From positions 1 to 61,221 of the forward strand of contig CAKTQR010000011.1 in the NCBI GenBank assembly GCA_934597175.1: a stretch of 61,221 nucleotides of DNA, in the 5' to 3' direction. A program made the translations under genes and the position numbers. The notes beneath the pieces were generated by a model. That model did no database searches and was not told the origin of the DNA. It worked only from the letters and a program-made list of their open reading frames with translations. Below are positions 26,193 to 34,109 of this stretch, piece by piece (the first letter of the stretch is position 1; each line of letters opens with the position of its first letter). Origin of the DNA: an uncultured Oscillospiraceae bacterium (GTDB taxonomy: Bacteria; Bacillota; Clostridia; Oscillospirales; Oscillospiraceae).

Positions 26193-28082
26193 TTACTTTG
26201 CCGTTATCGAGACGACGGGGCTGAAAGCGGAGTTTGCGTAGACCGTGCGGGCGGATACCGCCATGACCTTGTAGTAGTAGGTCGTGCCGTGATCAATGTA
26301 CACATTGGTCACACTCGTGCCCTTGACCGAGCCCTGCTTTACGAACGGACCATTCGGTGAGGTGGCTCTGTAGATATCATAGCTGCCTGCGCCCTTGATG
26401 CTGCCCCATGTGAGGTGCGGGCGGCCGTAGGAGTCGAGGCCTATCTTCACAACGGGCGCTGCGCAGTCTGCGGTGCGGGAAACAACGGCGCTATACGATG
26501 AGCCTGCGTCTGATGTTGTCGACAGCACCGCCTTGACCTTATAGAAGTAGGTGTAGCCTGCCACGCAGGAGGTGTTGGTGTAGCTTGTGCCGCTTGTGGT
26601 GAACATCTTTGTGTAAGTGCCGTTAAGATAATTTGCACGATACACGACATATTCCTCTGCGTCGGAAACCTTGTCCCAGGTCAGCGTGATCCTGCCGGTG
26701 TTGGGGTTATTGCCCGGGGTGACCACGGGTGCTGCGAGATTGCAGGTGCGGGAAACGACGGTACTGTAGTCGCTCTTTGTGCCGTCGGCAGCAACGGCTC
26801 TCACCTTATAGTAATAGGTATAGCCGACTTTTGCCGAGCTGTCGGTGCAGCCTGTTCCGTCGGTGGAGGTCATTTTCACAAACGGGCCGTACTTGGTCAA
26901 TGAGCGGTAGACATCGTAGCTTGCGGCGCCCTTGACCGCCGTCCAGTTGAGCGTGACCCGGCCGGTCGCAGCGTCGTTGCCTGCGGTGACGACGGGTGCT
27001 GCGGGAGGCGCTGTGGGCAGGGCTTCGAGAATTTTCTCTGCGATGAACTTGTGACCCTCGATGGTCGGGTGCATCTTCAGGTTGAAGTACTCCCAGAAAT
27101 ACTGGTCATCGTAGTTCATGGGATAGGTGGGCGTGCCGACGATATCGGCGTAGTAGTAGTTGCTGTAGGTCAGCTTGAGGCTATTAATGTGGGTATTTAT
27201 TGAAGTCACGACGGGAGCCGTGATGCCGCTGAGGTCAAGCGGACTGTCTGCGGAAAGATGGAGGTCGGCAAACGGATTGTACACGCCGACGGCGACGATG
27301 GTGACATCGGGATTTATCTCATAGAGCTTGTCGATGACGGCGCTGTAGTTAACGGTGAACTGCTTATATGTCTTGTTCAGCGTAGTCGTCAGCGCCTGAG
27401 CAAGGTCTGCAATCTTGCCCATACTCTGATATGCGTCTATCAGCTTTCCGAAGGCCGCACCGATATTGCCGGTCTTTTCAAGATAATCCTTGACGGCGTT
27501 GAGCGTAGGATTCGAGCTGTCCTTCGTAAGCTCCGCCATCACCTCGACCATGGTGAGGGAAAACACATCGTTTGAGCCGACATTGATGGTAATGAGGTCT
27601 GCCTGTTTGACCTTCTCGGGGTAACCTATCTGTGCGTTGAGTGTATCGAGATCGTCAAGCCCAAAGCCGTTGCCGTCGGTGTCGAAGTAGGTGTTATCCC
27701 AGATCAAATTCGTGTCATAATCGTTGAACACACCCTCGAGCATGTATCTGAGCTCGACCGCACGGATGCCGCTTCGTGCGCACATGAGGAGGTTTGCACC
27801 AAGCTCATTGGCAACGAGCGAATGGTATGCGTTGGGAGCGACCGAGAAGTCATAGCCGCGAAAGATATACTTGTTGTCCGAGGATGTGGCCAGATCCTCG
27901 GGCGTCTGGTCGCATTTTGTGGGGTTGCCGTCTCTTGACAGACCGTAACCAACAGCAATGCTGTCGCCGAGACACAGGTAGTTTTCGTAGTCGTAATAGT
28001 TCTTGCCGGATGCCGCAAACGCCGGTACTGTAAGTGCAAACAGCATTACGACGCACAGGACGATGGATAATACTTTTTTCAT
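26193..28082 (-). CDS. Secreted SGNH/GDSL hydrolase with three fibronectin type III domains
   Basis: 629 residues. Signal peptide residues 1-23 (cleaved after AFA). The SGNH esterase domain covers about 30-355. LGDSIAVGYG holds the nucleophile serine, NVGSNDV is block III, and MHPTIEGHK holds the catalytic Asp/His-type block V histidine. Three FN3 domains follow (about 360-450, 452-540, 545-628), each with the YDVYRS or YVVYRA and YYYKVxAV strands. The protein probably deacylates a polysaccharide or glycan outside the cell, with FN3 domains as spacers or binders. No wall anchor is visible. AAAGGA precedes the ATG. It follows the AMP-ligase gene by 20 bases. Confidence 0.85.
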   Translation of the reverse strand: MKKVLSIVLCVVMLFALTVPAFAASGKNYYDYENYLCLGDSIAVGYGLSRDGNPTKCDQTPEDLATSSDNKYIFRGYDFSVAPNAYHSLVANELGANLLMCARSGIRAVELRYMLEGVFNDYDTNLIWDNTYFDTDGNGFGLDDLDTLNAQIGYPEKVKQADLITINVGSNDVFSLTMVEVMAELTKDSSNPTLNAVKDYLEKTGNIGAAFGKLIDAYQSMGKIADLAQALTTTLNKTYKQFTVNYSAVIDKLYEINPDVTIVAVGVYNPFADLHLSADSPLDLSGITAPVVTSINTHINSLKLTYSNYYYADIVGTPTYPMNYDDQYFWEYFNLKMHPTIEGHKFIAEKILEALPTAPPAAPVVTAGNDAATGRVTLNWTAVKGAASYDVYRSLTKYGPFVKMTSTDGTGCTDSSAKVGYTYYYKVRAVAADGTKSDYSTVVSRTCNLAAPVVTPGNNPNTGRITLTWDKVSDAEEYVVYRANYLNGTYTKMFTTSGTSYTNTSCVAGYTYFYKVKAVLSTTSDAGSSYSAVVSRTADCAAPVVKIGLDSYGRPHLTWGSIKGAGSYDIYRATSPNGPFVKQGSVKGTSVTNVYIDHGTTYYYKVMAVSARTVYANSAFSPVVSITAK

Positions 28083-28102
28083 CTCGCTTATTCCTTTCTA
28101 TA

Positions 28103-29833
28103 TCAAACCGCAATGCTTGCGTTCTTGAATGTATTGAATTCTGCCGCCAGCTTGTTGTAGTCTATCTTGCCCATGCCCGCCAGCGGCATCTCGTCGACAA
28201 AATGCAGAAACTTGGGTCTGCCCCTGTCCTCGAGCTCGGTCTCCATCTTTTCCTTGAGCATCTCACGAACGGCTGCCTCGTCTGCGCCCTGACGCAGCTT
28301 CACCACTGCAAGAGCCTGCATGCCCTGCGAATGCTCGGTGTCCGCAACGCCGACGACGGCACAGCTTTGCACATCATCTACCATGCCGATGACGCTTTCT
28401 ATCTGCACGGGGAATATCTTGTGGCCGTCGAAGCGGGTTATCATTCGCTTGATCCTGCCCTTTATGAAGATAAAGCCGTCCTCATCCATGCAGCCGAGGT
28501 CGCCCGAGTGTACCCAGACCGTGCCGTCCGGGTGCTTGACCATTACCTTCTCGGTCTCCTCGGGGTTATTGAGGTAACCGAGCATAACGGACGGGCCGCT
28601 GATGCAAATTTCGCCCTCCTCGCCGTAGCCGAGCTCCTCGGTCGTGCCGGGCTTAAATATCGCAACGGTCGTTGTTAAAAGCGGGTAGCCGACGCTCAGA
28701 CTCTTGAAGTTTCCGTTGCAGCAGCACGATGCCGCCGAGGACACCTCGCTCATGCCGTAGCCCTGCGACAGCGGGTAGCGGCAGCCGTGCTCACGCAAAA
28801 AGCCGTTGAGCTTAGACTCAAGCCCGGCGTTCATGGTGTCGCCGCCGCTGCCTGCCGTGCGGAAAAAGCTGAGGTCAAAGCCGTTTTTCATCTCCTTGCT
28901 GTTCATGAGCTTTTCATAGTGCGCAGGAACGAGCAGCGTGTGCGACGGCTTGTATTTCTTAACGAGCTGCCCCACCCTGTTGGGGTCAAACTTCGGGATC
29001 ATGACGATCTCAAGCCCCAGCGACAGCGGCATGTGCAGGCTTGCGACGATGCCGTAGGACGAAAACGCCGGGATGATATCGAGGAAGCGCTGATTTCTGG
29101 TGTATGTAACGCCGCAGTAGCGGAAATCCATTGCAACGGCGTTAAACCCGTCGTTTGAGAGCATTACGCCCTTGGGCATGCCGGTCGTGCCGCCGGTGAG
29201 CGTGACGGCGGCAAGGTCATTTTCGCCGTACCCCACAGCCTCGACCGTTTTGCCCTTGCCGAGCTTTAAAAAATCCTTCCAGCTTATCGTTGTGTCCGAC
29301 ATCGGCACTGCGGGTGCTGGCATTTTCAGCTGCTTGAGCATCCTCACCATTGCGGGCATGTAATTATCCGCCGAGATGATGACGACCTTGTCAAGTGAAA
29401 GGTCACTGAGCATATCGGCAAGGTGCTCATACGCAAGGTCCAAAAGCAGCAGGACATTTGCGCCGGAGCTTACGATAAACTCCTTTATCTCGCCGGATGA
29501 GCGTCGGGGGTCGAGCGCCACCATCGCAGCGCCGAGCTTATTTAAGCCGTACAGCGCAAACGCAAGCTCGGGTATCGTCGCCGAGCAACAGGCGACATTG
29601 TCGCCCTTTTTGACGCCGAGCTCGGCAAAGGAAGCAGCGCAGTTATCCGCCGTGTCCAACAATTCGCCGTAGCTAATTTTGTTGCCGAAGTAGTTAATGG
29701 CGGTATTTTTGCGGTGAGTATCGTTATTTTTGAGCACATGCTCGTATATCGTTTCCTTGGGCAGCCGGGCGCTCAGCGCCTCGTCGCTGTAATACTTCAA
29801 CCACGGCTTTGCAACCGATGCTTTTGCTTTCAT
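28103..29833 (-). CDS. AMP-binding acyl-CoA ligase (long-chain fatty-acid ligase-like)
   Basis: 576 residues from ATG 29833 (GAGGAGGG 9 bases upstream; a longer frame lacks a ribosome site). Adenylate-forming motifs: TLTGGTTGMPKGVM (A3), GYGMSE (A5), HSGDLG (A7), and MGKIDYNKL near the C-terminus carrying the catalytic lysine. It activates a carboxylic acid to the acyl-AMP, then the CoA thioester. Chain length cannot be told. A CCC run in AASCCCNGN is unusual but not in a known site. The secreted esterase follows directly, so the two may be one operon. The upstream region has no clear promoter but contains a TGTTC/GAACA inverted repeat. Confidence 0.85.
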   Translation of the reverse strand: MKAKASVAKPWLKYYSDEALSARLPKETIYEHVLKNNDTHRKNTAINYFGNKISYGELLDTADNCAASFAELGVKKGDNVACCSATIPELAFALYGLNKLGAAMVALDPRRSSGEIKEFIVSSGANVLLLLDLAYEHLADMLSDLSLDKVVIISADNYMPAMVRMLKQLKMPAPAVPMSDTTISWKDFLKLGKGKTVEAVGYGENDLAAVTLTGGTTGMPKGVMLSNDGFNAVAMDFRYCGVTYTRNQRFLDIIPAFSSYGIVASLHMPLSLGLEIVMIPKFDPNRVGQLVKKYKPSHTLLVPAHYEKLMNSKEMKNGFDLSFFRTAGSGGDTMNAGLESKLNGFLREHGCRYPLSQGYGMSEVSSAASCCCNGNFKSLSVGYPLLTTTVAIFKPGTTEELGYGEEGEICISGPSVMLGYLNNPEETEKVMVKHPDGTVWVHSGDLGCMDEDGFIFIKGRIKRMITRFDGHKIFPVQIESVIGMVDDVQSCAVVGVADTEHSQGMQALAVVKLRQGADEAAVREMLKEKMETELEDRGRPKFLHFVDEMPLAGMGKIDYNKLAAEFNTFKNASIAV

Positions 29834-30007
29834 ATAGCTGACCCTCCTCATTTTTGCTATACATTTCATTCAAATGTGTTCTGTTTCGAACAATCCGTAC
29901 TGATATGTATTGTCATTTTGATCATAAGAATATCGCATGAAATTATAAAATTTTTAAACTCACATAAAAATTATTTAAAACTCAATGATCTATTTTTGCC
30001 GAAATGC

Positions 30008-30140
30008 AAAAAATCAACCGATGAGAATATGCTCTCATCGGTTGATTTTTTGAAGCTCGGCCGCCTTGCCGGAAGCGGCCGAGCTCCTTGGTGGGGGGAC
30101 CAGTGATCTGGTACGAAAGGCGGTGTATGAACGCCTTTCG
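30008..30140 (-). ncRNA. Candidate structured small RNA with terminator
   Basis: Three perfect hairpins lie in series: CGAAAGGCG/CGCCTTTCG (30114-30140), ACCAG/CTGGT (30099-30112) and AGCTCGGCCGC/GCGGCCGAGCT (30054-30085). They are followed by a 19-base terminator stem (30008-30026 with 30033-30051) ending in T6 on the minus strand. A promoter-like TTGCGA-N17-GACAAT lies at 30175-30147. No gene explains this terminator. The hairpins lie upstream of the sigma-gene promoter, so they are not its leader. A small RNA of about 130 bases is the simplest explanation. No known RNA family is recognised. Confidence 0.4.
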
Positions 30141-30146
30141 CATACT

Positions 30147-30175
30147 ATTGTCCTGAAAGCGGTTTTTTATCGCAA
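30147..30175 (-). promoter_or_regulatory. Possible promoter of the candidate small RNA
   Basis: Minus strand TTGCGA (30175-30170), 17 bases, GACAAT (30152-30147). Transcription would start just before the first hairpin. Confidence 0.35.
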
Positions 30176-30196
30176 ATTTGCAAAAAATATTTTTTC

Positions 30197-30225
30197 TTGC
30201 GATATTTCGCCCCGCACTTTACAAT
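30197..30225 (+). promoter_or_regulatory. Promoter of the sigma/anti-sigma operon
   Basis: TTGCGA (30197-30202), 17 bases, TACAAT (30220-30225), 46 bases before the start codon. Confidence 0.65.
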
Positions 30226-30271
30226 AATAAGTAGATCGCAACTGCGAAAAACACTAACTGAGGTGAGCTCC

Positions 30272-30820
30272 ATGCCGAAAACGAGCTTACACACCTTAGT
30301 CGACGAGAGCATTATCCTGAAAATTGCCGGCGGAGATAAGACAGCTCTATCTGATCTATACCTAAAGACAAATAACGCAGTCTACTGTTTCGCATTATCC
30401 ATTTTGCGGGACACGGAGGCTGCTCAGGACATTATGCAGGAGACCTACATACAGGTGTGGAGATCGGCGAAAACCTATAAGCCCTGCGGCAAAGATCCCG
30501 TGCCGTGGGTGCTGGGCATCGCAAAATACATTGCATATGCGCATATCCGAACGCAGCAAAAGCATGCCGACTGGTCGGACAGCATCCCCGAGCCTGCCGA
30601 CCCGAAAAACTGCTTTGCCGACAGCGAGAACAAAATCCTCGTCAACGCCCTGCTTAGTAAACTCGGCGAGGACGAGCGGCAGATAGTCGCGCTGTATCTG
30701 ACGGCGGGGCTCAAGCACCGTGAGATTGCAAAGCTCCTGGATATGCCCCTTTCGACGGTCATCAACAAATACAACCGATCGCTTAAAAAGCTAGAGAAGC
30801 TGGCAGGTGATGTGTTATGA
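30272..30820 (+). CDS. ECF-like RNA polymerase sigma factor
   Basis: 182 residues from ATG 30272 with GAGGTG 6 bases upstream. Region 2 includes DTEAAQDIMQETYIQVWRSA. Region 4 is LKHREIAKLLDMPLSTVINK, a complete helix-turn-helix. Its stop overlaps the start of the RsgI-type membrane protein by four bases (ATGA), the usual sigma/anti-sigma coupling. It probably responds to envelope or carbohydrate signals relayed by that partner. Regulon unknown. Confidence 0.88.
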   Translation: MPKTSLHTLVDESIILKIAGGDKTALSDLYLKTNNAVYCFALSILRDTEAAQDIMQETYIQVWRSAKTYKPCGKDPVPWVLGIAKYIAYAHIRTQQKHADWSDSIPEPADPKNCFADSENKILVNALLSKLGEDERQIVALYLTAGLKHREIAKLLDMPLSTVINKYNRSLKKLEKLAGDVL

Positions 30821-31971
30821 AAAAAGAAAATATTGAACACAATCTGCAGCAGGAGCTCACGGACCTTGCACCGAATAAGCTCGATGAGCTGCTTAATGCC
30901 GTGGACGATATCCCGCAGGACGGTGAGGTCATCAGCTTTGCGCAGGAGACGAAAAAGCGCCGCTCCCCGCTCAAGGTTGTTCTATCCGCTGCGGCTGCGC
31001 TGCTGCTCATAGTCGGTGCGGCGGGAGTATACGCAAATCTGTCGGCGGACAGGTACATCGTTGCCGTCGATGTTAACCCCGCAGTTGAGCTCAGGGTCAA
31101 CGGCTTTGACCGCATAAGCGCCGTCACACTCAAAAACGACGATGCCAAGGCGCTCATTGACGAGGGCGAGCTCAAGGGCAAGAGCGTTTCCGACGCCGTC
31201 GACATGCTCACCGAAAAGCTCTGCGGCAACGGATATCTCACCGAAAACAGCAACGGCGTTCTGGTCTCGGTGAAAAACGGCGACGACGCACTTTGCACCA
31301 AAATAGTCGGCTCTGTGGAAAAAGCGACCGAGCGAGCGGGCTTTAACTACGCCGTTTTGTATCAGACGCTCGACATCGACGCCGACGGCAAAACCGAGCT
31401 TATCGTGAAGCTCGACGACAGGCTTGATAATTTTGATGCCGAGGAGCTTAATAAATTGAGCGTGCAGGAGCTCATTTTCCTTGCCGGAAGCCTCGACTCC
31501 CTGCCCGACAAAACGGAGCTTTACGGCAAATTAAACGGCTATCTCAGCGCCGACGAGGCAAAAAAAGATGCAGGCGTTGAAAGCACCTCGGCAGCGCAGA
31601 GCATCGTGCGCTACGCCGACCAGCTTGCCTACGAGATAGTATACACCGAAAACGGCACGACGCATAAGTACATCGTTTCCGCCGCCACCGGCGAGTTGCT
31701 TGCCCACGAAAAGCATGGTAAGACAAACGGCAGTCAAACCGGCAAAAACGATCACGACGACGATGATGACGGTCTCCTCAGCCCCGAGGACATCCTGCGG
31801 GTGTTCAAAAACACCTTTGGCCTTGTCGATGCGGTGCTCGATGATGTGCATGTCACTCGCAGCACCCGAAACGGCGAGCCGGTGTACATCGTCAGCTACA
31901 AGGTTTTCGGCGTCCCCCGCAGCGCCGTGTTCGACGCCCGCACCGCCGAAATGCTCTCCGATATCGGATAA
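30817..31971 (+). CDS. RsgI-type anti-sigma factor with PepSY-like repeats
   Basis: 384 residues. A cytoplasmic N-terminus (1-50) that would bind the sigma factor, one transmembrane helix (about 53-72), then an outside domain starting VAVDVNPAVELRVNGFDRI. The pattern DVNPxxELxxN is diagnostic of the RsgI juxtamembrane domain, which self-cleaves in clostridial SigI/RsgI pairs (at Asn-Pro). Further out are two PepSY-like segments (about 250-290 and 320-384) separated by an acidic KNDHDDDDDG linker. It holds the sigma factor inactive until a signal arrives. Start overlaps the sigma stop. Confidence 0.82.
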   Translation: MKKENIEHNLQQELTDLAPNKLDELLNAVDDIPQDGEVISFAQETKKRRSPLKVVLSAAAALLLIVGAAGVYANLSADRYIVAVDVNPAVELRVNGFDRISAVTLKNDDAKALIDEGELKGKSVSDAVDMLTEKLCGNGYLTENSNGVLVSVKNGDDALCTKIVGSVEKATERAGFNYAVLYQTLDIDADGKTELIVKLDDRLDNFDAEELNKLSVQELIFLAGSLDSLPDKTELYGKLNGYLSADEAKKDAGVESTSAAQSIVRYADQLAYEIVYTENGTTHKYIVSAATGELLAHEKHGKTNGSQTGKNDHDDDDDGLLSPEDILRVFKNTFGLVDAVLDDVHVTRSTRNGEPVYIVSYKVFGVPRSAVFDARTAEMLSDIG

Positions 31972-31972
31972 C

Positions 31973-32003
31973 AAAAAGCAGCTACATTCAGTAGCTGCTT
32001 TTT
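31973..32003. terminator. Bidirectional terminator, anti-sigma gene and GntR gene
   Basis: AAAAAGCAGCTAC, loop ATTCA, GTAGCTGCTTTTT. The GntR stop codon begins at its last T. Confidence 0.88.
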
Positions 32004-32716
32004 CATATTTTTATCCCACATTCACGGACATACTCGTCAAACTTTTCGGTTATATACACCTGCGCATCTAAGCCTCTGCCCTGCTTTAATAGCTCAACGA
32101 TATGCTCACTCTGCTCTATGAGCCCCTCAAGTCCCCAGTGGCCTGCGCAGTGCCGCCACAGGTCCTGCGATATCTCGGCAAAGGAGTTCATGAGAAGCTG
32201 GAACACCTCGTTGCGGCTGAGCTTGCAGATAAGATAGTGAAAATCCTTCGTCATAACGCCAAGCTCGGCGGCACTGAGCCCCTTGCCCCGGGCGTTTTTA
32301 AATAGCTCGATATGCGCCTCAAGCATCTCTATATCCTCGTCCGTGTGCTGCTTTGCAAGGCGGATGAGTGCCCCGCCCTCGACGGCGTTTCTCGTCTCGA
32401 CAAGGGCGACGACCCGCTCCGGGGTCATGTGCCGCCCGCCGGACTTGAGTATCTCATGCAGGGTGTCGTAATTGCCGCTTGCCATGTAATCGGCGATGTA
32501 TGTTCCGTGGCGGGGCACGATGTTGAGAAAGCCCGTGCGCTCAAGATCCTTTATCGCAAGGTGGATGGCCGACTGATTTATACCCGTTTTCTCGGCAAGC
32601 TCACGCTCGCTGGGCAGCTTCTGCCCCGGGACGAGCTCGCCTGTGAGTATCTTCGATTTCATATTTTCAAAAAAACATTCCTTCGCCGAGGGGATGCTGA
32701 TTCTTTCAAATGTCAT
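32003..32716 (-). CDS. GntR/FadR-family transcriptional regulator
   Basis: 237 residues. N-terminal winged helix (residues about 10-75) with LPSERELAEKTGINQSAIHL and GTYIADY. C-terminal all-helical FCD effector domain (about 95-230). The FCD domain normally binds an organic acid or acyl-CoA, often with a metal held by Asp and His residues (TKDFHYLI fits). It is divergent from the dehydratase operon, with palindromes at both transcription starts, so it very likely represses both and is released by a pathway intermediate. Confidence 0.88.
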   Translation of the reverse strand: MTFERISIPSAKECFFENMKSKILTGELVPGQKLPSERELAEKTGINQSAIHLAIKDLERTGFLNIVPRHGTYIADYMASGNYDTLHEILKSGGRHMTPERVVALVETRNAVEGGALIRLAKQHTDEDIEMLEAHIELFKNARGKGLSAAELGVMTKDFHYLICKLSRNEVFQLLMNSFAEISQDLWRHCAGHWGLEGLIEQSEHIVELLKQGRGLDAQVYITEKFDEYVRECGIKI

Positions 32717-32738
32717 AGGCGCACCGTCCCAAAATTTC

Positions 32739-32758
32739 TTGTGATTGATTAATCACAA
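32739..32758. promoter_or_regulatory. GntR operator 1
   Basis: Perfect inverted repeat TTGTGATT-GATT-AATCACAA, located at the expected start of the GntR transcript. Confidence 0.65.
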
Positions 32759-32768
32759 TCACAACATT

Positions 32769-32797
32769 ATTATGAAGCATAATTTTTCGCTTGTCAA
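32769..32797 (-). promoter_or_regulatory. Promoter of the GntR gene
   Basis: Minus strand TTGACA (32797-32792), 17 bases, CATAAT (32774-32769). Operator 1 begins 11 bases downstream of the -10 box. Confidence 0.7.
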
Positions 32798-32807
32798 GAT
32801 AATTTTA

Positions 32808-32836
32808 TTGACATAAAAATGTCTATATGCTACTAT
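32808..32836 (+). promoter_or_regulatory. Promoter of the dehydratase operon
   Basis: TTGACA (32808-32813), 17 bases, TACTAT (32831-32836), back to back with the GntR promoter. Confidence 0.75.
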
Positions 32837-32840
32837 CTAG

Positions 32841-32857
32841 TTGTGATTATTCACATT
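32841..32857. promoter_or_regulatory. GntR operator 2
   Basis: TTGTGATTATTCACATT shares the TTGTGATT half with operator 1 and has TGTGA/TCACA arms. It covers the transcription start of the dehydratase operon. Confidence 0.55.
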
Positions 32858-32912
32858 ATCAAGTGCTATCGGAAGTCCCCTGCGGCTTCTTTATTTGTGT
32901 GAGGAGGATCAT

Positions 32913-34109
32913 ATGAAAGACCTAAAGCATCTGATTTATTTTGAAAGCTTGCTTCAGGACGCAAACAACGAGCTTGTCAAGCAGGCTTCCGCCGAGGGCA
33001 AGAAGGCGTTGGGCTACACCTGCTATTTTGTCCCTGAGGTGCTGCTCAATCTCGGCGGCTGCTTCTCGGTGCGCCTGCGTGCCCCCGGCACGACCAACAC
33101 CGACATCGGCACATACTACATGACCAACAAGACCTGCCCGTTCACCCGCAGCATCCTTGAGCGCAGCATGGAGGGCGGATATAACTTCCTGTCTGCCATG
33201 TTCTCGTCCGAGACCTGCCAGATGATGCACAGGGCGCATGAGTACTTCGATATCATGGGTCTTGTAAAGGAGCGCAATCCCGACTTTTTCATGAGCATGA
33301 TGGATGTCCCGTTCGTGACCACGAAGGCAGCCTACGAGCACTATGAGGATCAGCTTCGCAAGTACATACTCGAGCCGCTGGAGCGTGTCTACGGCGTTGA
33401 CATTTCCGACGAGGCCATCCGCAGGGCTATCGAGGAGCACAATGAAATTTGCCGCATCATCACCGAGATAGGCGACCTGCGCAAGCTCGATAATCCCCCC
33501 TTAACGGGCTACGAGTTCCATGTTCTTCAGCTCGTTTCCGAGGTCTGCCCGCAGTATCTTATTATAGATAAGCTCAAGGAGACCCTGGCCGAGATCAAAA
33601 AGCGCAGAAAGGACGCAAAGCCCAAGTACCGTGCCCGTTTGGTCGTGACAGGCTCGGAGGTCGACGATCCCGAGTTCACGAAGCTTTTAGAGGACTGCGG
33701 CATATATGTTGCCGCCGACCGCTACTGCTACGGCTCGCTGCCCGGCAGAGAGCTGATCCAGATAAAAGACGGCGAGAGCGCACTTACCGCCGTTGCCCGG
33801 CATTATCTTGCCACCAGTGAGTGCCCCCGCTTCATGAACAAGGAAAAGCAGCTTCAGCGCAGAAGCTACCTCAAGCAGCTTGTAAACGACTACAATGCCG
33901 ACGGCGTTTTATACCTGCAAATGAAGTTCTGCGAGTTCTGGAGCTACGAGCGTGTCATGGGTGTGCACGATATGAACGAGGTCGAGGGCATCCCCTGCAT
34001 CGGCGTCGAGAAAGAATACACCATGGCTTCGGCAGGCCAGCTCCGCACGAGATTCCAGGCCTTTGTCGAGAGCATCGAGATAAAGAAAATTCAGGGAGGT
34101 AAAGAGTAA
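32913..34109 (+). CDS. 2-hydroxyacyl-CoA dehydratase/benzoyl-CoA reductase-type subunit (smaller)
   Basis: 398 residues from ATG 32913, with GAGGAGG 6 bases upstream. HgdB/BcrC/FldC-like fold. Cys37 in TCYFVPEVLLNLGG, Cys75 in TCPFTRS and Cys102 in SETCQMMHR match the three cysteines that hold the [4Fe-4S] cluster in this family. Such enzymes use a low-potential electron from an ATP-driven activator for radical dehydration of 2-hydroxyacyl-CoA or reduction of aromatic acyl-CoA. Neither the activator (HgdC/BcrA/D type) nor the substrate is evident here. Its stop overlaps the next start as TAATG. Confidence 0.78.
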   Translation: MKDLKHLIYFESLLQDANNELVKQASAEGKKALGYTCYFVPEVLLNLGGCFSVRLRAPGTTNTDIGTYYMTNKTCPFTRSILERSMEGGYNFLSAMFSSETCQMMHRAHEYFDIMGLVKERNPDFFMSMMDVPFVTTKAAYEHYEDQLRKYILEPLERVYGVDISDEAIRRAIEEHNEICRIITEIGDLRKLDNPPLTGYEFHVLQLVSEVCPQYLIIDKLKETLAEIKKRRKDAKPKYRARLVVTGSEVDDPEFTKLLEDCGIYVAADRYCYGSLPGRELIQIKDGESALTAVARHYLATSECPRFMNKEKQLQRRSYLKQLVNDYNADGVLYLQMKFCEFWSYERVMGVHDMNEVEGIPCIGVEKEYTMASAGQLRTRFQAFVESIEIKKIQGGKE

